This document shows, in pieces, positions 1-5,292 of a stretch of DNA of 9,592 nucleotides. The notes under the pieces are model-generated. The model was given only the letters and a program-made list of their open reading frames with translations. It was not told the DNA's origin and made no database searches. The position numbers were made by a program, and so were the translations under genes. The DNA is from Polyangiaceae bacterium (GTDB taxonomy: Bacteria; Myxococcota; Polyangia; Polyangiales; Polyangiaceae). Every line of letters starts with the position of its first letter. Position 1 is the stretch's first letter. The stretch is taken from the NCBI GenBank assembly GCA_025936205.1, contig JAICTU010000357.1, positions 1-9,592 on the forward strand. The letters run 5' to 3'.

Positions 1-319
1 CGAAGCGCATCAGCTGTTCGCCGATGCCCTGACCGCGCTGACTGGAGTGAACATGCACCGACTCGACCTGCGCCACCAGGCAGCCGCCGTAGCTCAGCTG
101 GCGAATGAAGGTGAGCTGGAACGTGCCCACCACGACGCCGTCCCGCTCGGCCACGTACACGCTGTTGTCCGGCTGCTCTGCGATCGCATCGAAGGCCGCG
201 AGCTGGCCGGGCCCGAGCGTCACATGCTCGGGCGAAGAGCGGCCGCCGTGATCGTCGGCAAATAGCCTCACGATGGCCGGCACGTCGTCCCGGCGCGCCA
301 GACGGATCACAGCGCTCAT
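1..319 (-). CDS. GNAT family N-acetyltransferase, C-terminus cut by window edge
   Basis: Only the first 106 codons are in the window; the gene continues past position 1. The visible protein starts MSAVIRLARRDDVPAIVRLF, a typical GNAT first strand and helix. It then has a strand pair around residues 54-71 (VYVAERDGVVVGTFQLTF) and motif A at residues 85-102, with the acetyl-CoA pyrophosphate loop QRGQGIG at 94-100. Family members transfer the acetyl group of acetyl-CoA to an amine. The substrate cannot be read from this part, because the acceptor-side residues and the C-terminal half are missing. ATG at 319 was chosen because a TTGACG/CAAAAT promoter would start the transcript about there; an in-frame ATG at 328 would add three residues but falls inside the -10. 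No Shine-Dalgarno is visible. It is divergent from the lipoprotein gene at 409. Confidence 0.9.
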   Translation of the reverse strand, partial: MSAVIRLARRDDVPAIVRLFADDHGGRSSPEHVTLGPGQLAAFDAIAEQPDNSVYVAERDGVVVGTFQLTFIRQLSYGGCLVAQVESVHVHSSQRGQGIGEQLMRF

Positions 320-354
320 GCTGCACATTTTGGCAGCCGCGGGCGCCGCGTCAA
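320..354 (-). promoter_or_regulatory. Sigma70-like promoter for the GNAT gene, near-leaderless
   Basis: Read on the minus strand, TTGACG lies at 354-349 (5 of 6 to TTGACA). A 16-base spacer follows, then CAAAAT at 332-327 (4 of 6 to TATAAT). The expected transcription start is about position 320, one base before the ATG at 319, so the message would have essentially no leader. That fits the absence of a ribosome binding site. The call rests on consensus matching only. Confidence 0.45.
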
Positions 355-373
355 CACGGCCTCGAGGCGCTGC

Positions 374-409
374 GTGACTCCGCCAACCGAGCTGCCTATA
401 GTCGGCGCA
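374..409 (+). promoter_or_regulatory. Sigma70-like promoter for the lipoprotein gene, leaderless
   Basis: GTGACT at 374-379 (4 of 6 to TTGACA) is followed by a 17-base spacer and TATAGT at 397-402 (5 of 6 to TATAAT). The expected +1 is position 409, exactly the A of the ATG, so the predicted mRNA is leaderless. No Shine-Dalgarno precedes this start, which agrees. The call rests on consensus matching only. Confidence 0.5.
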
Positions 410-1131
410 TGAGCTACTCGTTTGCGCCCGCGTTGTTGTTTGCCCTGTCTCTTGCAGTGGCCTGCAAGTCGTCGTCGTCGACGGCGCAGCCCAGCGCGGA
501 GAGCTCCCCTGCCGCCAATCCGCACGCGGGCCTCGACCCGGCGACGGCCGCTCGCGCCGAGAGCGCCCGCGCGCAAGGTGCAGCTCCGCACGCAGCCGGC
601 GCAGACACCCTGCCGGCGGCACGGATGATCGAGCCACATTCCGTGACCCCGCTCCCCGGGGGCCGCTCCGGGCTCGGCCCGTTCTCGCTCGCCGTGCCTG
701 CCGACTGGAAGCCGAAGCCCACGGTCTCGGGAATGCGCGCGGCGGAGTTCGAGCTGCCGGCGAGCGGCGGACAGGCGGAGGTGGTCGTCTACTACTTCGG
801 CGAGAGCGGCGCGGGCAGCGTGCAGGCCAACGTCGATCGCTGGGTGGGGCAGTTCACGCAGCCCGATGGCTCGCCGTCGAAGGACGTGACCAAGGTCGAA
901 AAGGTCAGCTTCGCCGGCCAGGAAGCGAGCATCATCACCGTCTCCGGGCACTATGCGGCACGCGCGATGCCCGGTGGCGAGGCCGTGGACAAGGCGGATC
1001 AAACGCTGACGGCGGCGATCGTGCCCAGCCCGAAGGGGCCCTACTACTTCCGGCTGATCGGCGATCGCGCGGCGGTGGCCGCTCAGAGCGGGAAGTTCCG
1101 TGAAATGCTCGATTCGCTGAAGCTGCAGTAG
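409..1131 (+). CDS. Predicted lipoprotein of unknown function
   Basis: This is a 240-residue protein with a short hydrophobic signal segment (residues 5-18) ending in AVAC, a lipobox-like site with Cys19 as the likely lipidated residue. The box is imperfect because the -3 position is Ala rather than Leu. Residues 20-80 are a low-complexity Ser/Ala/Pro linker. The folded part runs from about 85 to 240. It begins with GPFSLAVPADWKPKPTVSGM and contains a strand-rich EVVVYYFG segment (124-131), SVQANVDRWVGQF (137-149) and a C-terminal PYYFRLIGDR plus helix. Similar PADW...VYYFG...NVDRW secreted proteins are, to my recollection, common and uncharacterised in myxobacteria and planctomycetes. No catalytic motif is visible. 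The start fits the leaderless promoter upstream. The gene probably stands alone, since the next gene has its own Shine-Dalgarno 66 bases downstream. Confidence 0.85.
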   Translation: MSYSFAPALLFALSLAVACKSSSSTAQPSAESSPAANPHAGLDPATAARAESARAQGAAPHAAGADTLPAARMIEPHSVTPLPGGRSGLGPFSLAVPADWKPKPTVSGMRAAEFELPASGGQAEVVVYYFGESGAGSVQANVDRWVGQFTQPDGSPSKDVTKVEKVSFAGQEASIITVSGHYAARAMPGGEAVDKADQTLTAAIVPSPKGPYYFRLIGDRAAVAAQSGKFREMLDSLKLQ

Positions 1132-1197
1132 CGCGGTGCAGTAACTTGCGGATTTGAACCTTCTGGGGCAGAGTCCGGCGCGCTGCCCGCTTCGGAC

Positions 1198-1203
1198 GGA
1201 GGG
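1198..1203 (+). promoter_or_regulatory. Strong ribosome binding site for the DUF3455 gene
   Basis: GGAGGG ends 8 bases before the ATG at 1212. It is one of the few clear Shine-Dalgarno sequences in the window and fixes this start over any upstream frame. Confidence 0.75.
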
Positions 1204-1211
1204 ATTCATCC

Positions 1212-1928
1212 ATGCATCTTTCACGCGCTTCCATTGGCTTCGGTGTTGCGCTGTTGTCTGCTCAGACAGCAGGGGCGCAGGCCCCGGCTGCGGCCGCTCC
1301 GGCCGCCAAAGCTGCCGCGCCTGCAGCGAGCAAGCACAAGCACCTGCGCGCCTGCCCTGCCCACATCCCGGAAGCGCTGAACCCGCCCGCCGACGCCACG
1401 CTGGAGCTGGTGTTGCCGGCGGCCGGCGTGCAGAGCTACGCCTGCGGCGTCGACAAGCCGGGTGAGGCGCCCGACTGGCAACCGAAGGGGCCGCACGCCA
1501 ACCTGGGTGAGGGCAACAACATCGTCGGCATCCACTTCGGCGGCCCCAGCTGGCAGCTGCTCGACGGCAGCACGGTCAAGGGTACCAAGATCGCGTCCGC
1601 TTCCAGCCCCGACAAGTCCGCTGTCGTCTGGCTGCTCATGTCCGGCGCCGCCACGGGTGAAGGCGGGCTCGGCAAGATCACGCACATCCAGCGCCTGGAG
1701 ACGGTCGGCGGCAAGCCGCCCACGACCGGCTGCGACGCGAGCCACCTCGACACGAAGGTGCTCGTGCCCTACCGCGCCTACTACTACTTCTATCGCCTGA
1801 GCGAGCCCGGTGAGAAGGTCGTGCAGTGCAAGGGCGTGGCCGAGAAGAAGCCCGCCGCAAAGAAGGACGACAAGGCGCCCGCAGCTGACAAGAAGCCGGC
1901 CGAAAAGAAGCCGGCCGAAAAGAAGTAA
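1212..1928 (+). CDS. Secreted DUF3455 domain protein with Lys-rich tail
   Basis: This 238-residue protein has an N-terminal signal peptide (residues 1-22, probable cleavage after AGA) and an Ala/Pro-rich spacer to about residue 40. Residues 48-200 match my memory of DUF3455: an opening like IPEALNPPADATLELVLPA, GVQSYAC at 72-78, GIHFGGPSWQLLDGSTVKG at 106-124, VVWLLMSG at 138-145, and IQRLETVGGKPPTTGCD at 159-175, ending in VPYRAYYYFYRL (185-196). Cys48, Cys78, Cys174 and Cys206 could form disulfides after export. The function of DUF3455 is unknown to me. Residues 210-238 form a Lys/Ala/Pro/Glu tail with two tandem KKPAE units, which is not a usual part of the domain. A strong Shine-Dalgarno sets the start. 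Confidence 0.9.
   Translation: MHLSRASIGFGVALLSAQTAGAQAPAAAAPAAKAAAPAASKHKHLRACPAHIPEALNPPADATLELVLPAAGVQSYACGVDKPGEAPDWQPKGPHANLGEGNNIVGIHFGGPSWQLLDGSTVKGTKIASASSPDKSAVVWLLMSGAATGEGGLGKITHIQRLETVGGKPPTTGCDASHLDTKVLVPYRAYYYFYRLSEPGEKVVQCKGVAEKKPAAKKDDKAPAADKKPAEKKPAEKK
1890..1925 (+). repeat. 15-bp in-frame tandem repeat in the DUF3455 tail
   Basis: AAGAAGCCGGCCGAA occurs at 1890-1904 and again at 1905-1919 without mismatch, followed by a partial AAGAAG unit just before the TAA stop. It encodes KKPAE KKPAE KK. Such exact short units can vary in copy number by slippage. Confidence 0.9.
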
Positions 1929-1941
1929 CGCTACTCGGCGA

Positions 1942-1977
1942 TGGCGCTGGGCGCGGTCGTGGCGCTGGGCCCGGTCC
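1942..1977 (+). repeat. 18-bp tandem duplication after the DUF3455 gene
   Basis: Two adjacent 18-base units, 1942-1959 and 1960-1977, differ at two positions. The shared core is TGGCGCTGGGC followed by CGGTC. They lie 13 bases after the TAA of the DUF3455 gene, in the 108-base gap before gene 4. No clear terminator or promoter was found in that gap. Confidence 0.8.
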
Positions 1978-2036
1978 GCCCGAGGCGCATACTTCCCTAC
2001 CTATGTGCTGATGCCGGAGCTGCCGTAACCACCACG

Positions 2037-2477
2037 ATGAAGGCCGGCGCGGACGAACCAGCCAGGGACGATCAGGAGCGAAAGGAGCTCCTGATCGACG
2101 AGCCCTGCATGCGGCTCTATTTCCATCGTGATGACGGCATCGTGCATCACGAGATCAGGAGAAACCTGACCAGCGAGGTGTTTCAACGCGTGCTCTGCCG
2201 CGGCGTGGAGGTCCTGGAGGCGACCAAAGCCCGCAAGTGGCTTTCGGATAACCGTGACCACTTCAAGCTGTCCGAAGCGGATGAGGAGTGGGCAAAAACG
2301 GTGTGGTTCCCTCGCGCTGTCGCCGCTGGCTGGAAGCACTGGGCGATCCTCAGACCAGAGAGCGCGATCGGGGCGCTCAACATCAGCCGGCTTTCCCAGA
2401 ACTATGCGCGCCTCGGGGTCAACACGCGGATCCTGAGCGACTTCAGCGAAGCGCTGCGCTGGCTGAAGGCCTGCTGA
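2037..2477 (+). CDS. SpoIIAA-like / STAS-SEC14 domain protein
   Basis: This is a 146-residue cytoplasmic protein with no signal peptide. After a charged N-terminal stretch (residues 1-24), the domain runs from MRLYFHRDDGIVHHEI (25-40) through a helix (45-62), KWLSDNRDHF (67-76), EWAKTVWFPRAVAAGWKHWAIL (84-105) and a final helix FSEALRWLKAC (136-146). The pattern of WLSDNR, then W-x-x-x-x-WFPR-x-x-AAG-x-x-x-WA, then a closing EA-x-x-WL is what I associate with SpoIIAA-like STAS/SEC14 proteins, a fold used in phospho-switches or lipid binding. No partner kinase or sigma factor is nearby, so the role is open. ATG 2037 has no good Shine-Dalgarno. ATG 2109 (residue 25) is exactly at the domain start and is a real alternative. 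A longer reading from 1941 would run through the tandem repeat and is less likely. Confidence 0.8.
   Translation: MKAGADEPARDDQERKELLIDEPCMRLYFHRDDGIVHHEIRRNLTSEVFQRVLCRGVEVLEATKARKWLSDNRDHFKLSEADEEWAKTVWFPRAVAAGWKHWAILRPESAIGALNISRLSQNYARLGVNTRILSDFSEALRWLKAC
2069..2097 (+). repeat. Perfect 11-bp inverted repeat at the 5' end of the STAS-like gene
   Basis: Arms CGATCAGGAGC (2069-2079) and GCTCCTGATCG (2087-2097) are exact reverse complements around a 7-base loop, GAAAGGA. The loop and the first base of the right arm hold the Shine-Dalgarno-like AAAGGAG. The repeat lies 32-60 bases inside the gene if the ATG is 2037, or ends 11 bases before the start if the ATG is 2109. Confidence 0.85.
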
Positions 2478-2504
2478 GCGCGGGCCGCCACGTGCGCCGC
2501 GCTC
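2476..2504. terminator. Possible bidirectional terminator between convergent genes
   Basis: Arms GAGCGCGG (2476-2483) and CCGCGCTC (2497-2504) pair perfectly over 8 bp with a 12- or 13-base loop. The stem begins in the stop codon of the STAS-like gene and lies within the 49-base gap before the stop of the convergent lipoprotein gene. There is no T-tract, so it would be a weak intrinsic terminator or an end-protecting hairpin. Confidence 0.35.
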
Positions 2505-2526
2505 TGCTCGGGCTTCGGATCTGAGA

Positions 2527-4029
2527 TCAGCCGTCGGAGACCGGGCCCGCGTCGGAAGGCCCTGCGTCGCCCGCTGCGGGCCCGGCGTCGGAGGTGTCCA
2601 GGCTGAGCGGGATGTCGCCGTCCAGGCTGCGGCGGCCCACCAGCGTGAAGGTGGCGTCGACGCTCTCGGCGGGGCAAGTGTCCAGCACCATCGCGGCTCC
2701 GCCCTCCGCGCCCGCGCGGTTGTCGTGAGTGGCGCACAGGATGCTGGCGTGGGTCGTGCCCAGCTCGTCCGTGACGCGATGGAAGCCGCTGATCACCGGG
2801 GAGCCGGTGAAGGACCGGAACGAGAGCGATCCGTCCGTCTCGACGGAGATCGAAGAGATCTTCGAGAGCTCCGGGGGCACGCTGGTGCCGTCGCGCGAGA
2901 CCAGCGACTTGACGTCCACGCCGTACACGCTCTGGCTCGCGTCGCCATCGACGGAGTAGAGCTCGATGCGCGCGTCGAACACGTTGCCGCTCACGTTCAG
3001 GTGCGCGAGATACGACTCGCGCATCACTTGTTCGGAGGCGCGGTGGGGCACCGGCGCGAGGTCGAGCATCGGCACGTTGATGCCGCGCACGACCGGGCCG
3101 GCCTCGTTCTGCTCGCGGATGTTGCTGCGCGTGGTGCCGTCACCCGAGAAGCCCTTGACGATGCCCTCAGGGTTGAACACCAGATCCAGCACCCACTGGC
3201 GCTTCTCGTCGATGTCCGCCTGCGTGATGGTGAGCGGATGCTGGAATTTGAACCAGTTGCCGCCGTTGCCCAGGATCACCACGGCCTTGTCTGCCGGGCC
3301 CACGTCGAGCTCGGTGTGGGGCGAGGTGTAGTAGTCGCGGAAGTTGTCCACGCCGATGGTCTGCACGCGCGTCGGGCCGTCGTGCGTGTACAGGAATGTG
3401 CCGTCGCCCAGCGCCACCGTGGCCTTGACCTTGATCGGCAGGCTCCAGGTGATGATACCGTAGTTGTAGGAGCGCACGTGCTCGACCTGCAGCGGCGTCG
3501 TGCCCCGCAGCGTGGCGCGCGAGGTGGGATCGAGCAGGTTGACGAAGCCGGCCTCGCGATCGCGTGCGGCGTCCGCGAGCGCAGTCCAGTCGCCGTTCAG
3601 ATCATAGCTGAGCACTGAGCGATCGCCGGAGTAGAGCTCGAGGCAACCCGTGGGGTTGTTGAAGCCGCTGCCGTTCGGCGTGAGCGACTCGCAGATCTGC
3701 ACCGAGTAGATGTAATACTCGAGGCTCTCCAGCCCCGGGCGCACTGCGCCACCGCCGGAGAAGGCGAGCAGGTGTTGCGAGCCGCTCGAAGACGCGGCCG
3801 GTGCCGAGAAGCGCATCTCGATGCCCGCTTGCGTCGCGTCGCCGCCGGCGCCGCTCGCGCCCGCGGTCGAGCTGCCCGTGCCGCCCGTCGCGCCGCTCGA
3901 CCCTGCCTGCCCCACCTGATTGCTGCCGCCGTTGCCGCCCTTCCCCGTGCTCAGCGCATCATCCGCTGAATTGCCACAACCCAAAGCACAAACCAGGGCC
4001 AACAGGCCCACCCCACCTCTCGAGCTCAT
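2527..4029 (-). CDS. Large predicted lipoprotein of unknown function
   Basis: This 500-residue protein starts at ATG 4029 (MSSRGGVGLLALVCALGCGN). It has a hydrophobic signal segment and a lipobox-like ALGC with Cys18 as the likely lipid site. The frame stays open upstream to 4110, but that extension would bury the signal peptide. Residues 22-68 are a Gly/Ser/Ala/Thr linker of the kind that spaces surface lipoproteins from the membrane. From about 70 to 475 the protein looks folded and strand-rich, with LEYYIYSVQICESL (103-116), a NYGIITWSLPIKVKATVALG stretch (189-208), GNGGNWFKFQHPLTIT (254-269), KRQWVLDLVFNPEGI (276-290) and Cys pairs 113/129 and 432/452. The tail (480-500) repeats DAGP. I recognise no enzyme motif. 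Similar Gly-rich lipoproteins are common in Polyangia. It is convergent with the STAS-like gene. Confidence 0.85.
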   Translation of the reverse strand: MSSRGGVGLLALVCALGCGNSADDALSTGKGGNGGSNQVGQAGSSGATGGTGSSTAGASGAGGDATQAGIEMRFSAPAASSSGSQHLLAFSGGGAVRPGLESLEYYIYSVQICESLTPNGSGFNNPTGCLELYSGDRSVLSYDLNGDWTALADAARDREAGFVNLLDPTSRATLRGTTPLQVEHVRSYNYGIITWSLPIKVKATVALGDGTFLYTHDGPTRVQTIGVDNFRDYYTSPHTELDVGPADKAVVILGNGGNWFKFQHPLTITQADIDEKRQWVLDLVFNPEGIVKGFSGDGTTRSNIREQNEAGPVVRGINVPMLDLAPVPHRASEQVMRESYLAHLNVSGNVFDARIELYSVDGDASQSVYGVDVKSLVSRDGTSVPPELSKISSISVETDGSLSFRSFTGSPVISGFHRVTDELGTTHASILCATHDNRAGAEGGAAMVLDTCPAESVDATFTLVGRRSLDGDIPLSLDTSDAGPAAGDAGPSDAGPVSDG

Positions 4030-4303
4030 GCGTCCGGGAACGGCCCCCTGCTGCCGGGCTTGAACACGTTCCGGCACGATGCACACGCGCCGCGCTCCAA
4101 AGCGGCACACGCCCCTGCCCTCGGAGTGCCACCGTGTGCGCGGCGAGTGCTGGCACCGGTCGCCTCGAACGCGCAGCCGAGAGGGCTCCCTGGAACCTTG
4201 CCCCCTCGCAACGACAAACGCGAGGTTCCCCGGGGGCCCCGGGGAACTTCAAATCTCGCTCGGCCCACAAACACGATCAGACTCGTGCGGGGCTGTGAGC
4301 AGC
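4030..4303. other. 274-base intergenic region between two minus-strand genes
   Basis: This region is downstream of the EamA transporter and upstream of the 500-residue lipoprotein. It contains the strong hairpin at 4222-4250 and an overlapping 6-bp stem at 4204-4225. It also has an 8-bp inverted repeat CGCCGCGC/GCGCGGCG (4088-4095 and 4138-4145) enclosing a GGCAC/GTGCC pair. A bulged stem (4034-4042 with 4067-4074) lies directly before the lipoprotein ATG, next to the near-palindrome GAACACGTTC at 4062-4071. No convincing sigma70 promoter or coding region was found. Short frames here are chance products of GC-rich sequence. Confidence 0.5.
4222..4250 (-). terminator. Very stable hairpin, probable terminator of the EamA gene
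   Basis: Positions 4225-4235 and 4237-4247 are exact reverse complements (arm GTTCCCCGGGG) around one central G. The stem extends outwards by a G·T wobble, an A-T and a G-C pair to 4222 and 4250. It lies 54 bases beyond the stop of the transporter. On the minus strand it is followed by CTCGCGTTTGTCGTTGCG, which is only mildly T-rich. It could act as a transcript end or as a pausing or RNA-protecting structure. Confidence 0.5.
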
Positions 4304-5167
4304 TCAGCTGGCGGCGCGGGGAACTCCGCTCCGGGCGAGGGCGGGGGCGAGGATGCGCCAGAGCGTCGCGAGCAGCACGATCGAGCCGCCGGCGAGCGCC
4401 CAGGGTCCAGGTCGTTCACCCGCGAAGAGGAAGGTCCACACGGGGTTGAGTACGGGTTCGAGCAACACCAGCAGCGATGCCTCGAGCGCGCGGGTGCGCG
4501 CGACACCGCGCACGAAGCAGAGGTACGCGAGCCCCAGCTGGAAGATGCCGAGATAGAGAAGGATCGCGAGATCGACGGGGCGCGCGCTGGGTCCCGTCGT
4601 CCACAGCGGCGCGGCCGCGAGCGCGGCGATGCCGTTGCCGAGCACGAGCGCGGCGCTGGAGCCGGCCTGGCCTGAGGCCGCGCTCTGGGCCATGCGACGG
4701 AAGCCGATGATGGTGGTCGCGAAGGCCACGCCCGCCGCGACGGCGACCAGGTTACCGGTGACCTGCCCGGGGGAGAGCTCGTCGAGGAAGAACAGGCTCA
4801 GACCGAGGCCGTAGATCGGCACGGCCAGTAGCTCGGGGCGCGTGGGCGGTTCACGAAGCGCTTTGCCGGAGAGCAGCAGCACCCACAGCGGCGCCGTGGA
4901 CTGCAGGAAGATGGCGTTGGCGGCCGTGGTGAGCTTGTTGGAGATCGCGAACAGGCCGACGGTCGCCGCGTAGGCGATCGCGGTGAGCAAGACGGGCAGC
5001 GTCGGGCGGCGCCGCGCTTCGGGCACGACCAGGAACAGGAACAGCCCCGCGACGAGCGAGCGGCCGCATGCGATTTGCACGCCCGAGAGCTGGCACAGTT
5101 TCATTGCGGCACCCGCCGTGGACCACAGGCAGGCCGCTGCGAGTAGCAGGAGGCGACTTTCGAACAT
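4304..5167 (-). CDS. EamA/DMT-family inner-membrane transporter
   Basis: This 287-residue protein is the usual length for a ten-helix drug/metabolite transporter made of two EamA repeats. Hydrophobic segments lie near residues 5-23, 33-49, 57-75, 84-100, 114-128, 138-156, 171-188, 199-218, 226-249 and 256-273. The end of the second repeat is diagnostic: FQLGLAYLCFVRGVARTRA at 209-227, then LLVLLEPVLNPVWTFLFAGE at 232-251 and the closing GG-x-IVLLATL. Family members export or exchange metabolites such as amino acids across the inner membrane; the substrate cannot be assigned. ATG 5167 directly precedes the first helix. GTG 5191 is an in-frame alternative, adding eight residues that include three basic ones. 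The frame stays open back to 5770, but that part is antisense to the next gene. No strong Shine-Dalgarno is visible. Confidence 0.92.
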   Translation of the reverse strand: MFESRLLLLAAACLWSTAGAAMKLCQLSGVQIACGRSLVAGLFLFLVVPEARRRPTLPVLLTAIAYAATVGLFAISNKLTTAANAIFLQSTAPLWVLLLSGKALREPPTRPELLAVPIYGLGLSLFFLDELSPGQVTGNLVAVAAGVAFATTIIGFRRMAQSAASGQAGSSAALVLGNGIAALAAAPLWTTGPSARPVDLAILLYLGIFQLGLAYLCFVRGVARTRALEASLLVLLEPVLNPVWTFLFAGERPGPWALAGGSIVLLATLWRILAPALARSGVPRAAS

Positions 5168-5208
5168 GAGAATCTTTCGGCGCGCGGGCACGCAGGCTAA
5201 CACGGGTT

Positions 5209-5232
5209 GGGGGTGAACTAGAGGGCACCCCC
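5209..5232. repeat. Perfect 7-bp inverted repeat in the divergent intergenic region
   Basis: GGGGGTG (5209-5215) and CACCCCC (5226-5232) are exact reverse complements 10 bases apart, in the 125-base gap between the transporter and the helix-turn-helix-like gene. Its place between divergent starts suits an operator or a 5' leader hairpin. No clear -35/-10 pair was found on either strand. Confidence 0.6.
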
Positions 5233-5292
5233 CAGCGCGGGCGGCTCGAGTTAAGCTGAGGCACCTGGGCCATCGGCCGCCCGCATTCCGGC

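Noticed and set aside
1146..1174. TTGCGG-N17-CAGAGT as a promoter for the DUF3455 gene
   Set aside because: Only 3 of 6 matches in each box; below what chance gives in this region.
316..1224. Open frame of 302 codons on the minus strand
   Set aside because: It overlaps the lipoprotein gene and both promoter elements, and its composition is Arg-rich shadow sequence.
2518..2528. GATCT-G-AGATC near-palindrome at the end of the large lipoprotein gene
   Set aside because: Too short and partly overlapping the stop codon; no context to suggest function.
2725..3618. Open frame of 297 codons on the plus strand
   Set aside because: It is antisense to the 500-residue lipoprotein. It is rich in Arg, Val, Ala, Asp and His with no domain, as expected of shadow frames.
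4062..4074. GGAAC (minus strand) as an ECF sigma -35 for the large lipoprotein
   Set aside because: No matching -10 element at the usual 16-17 base spacing.
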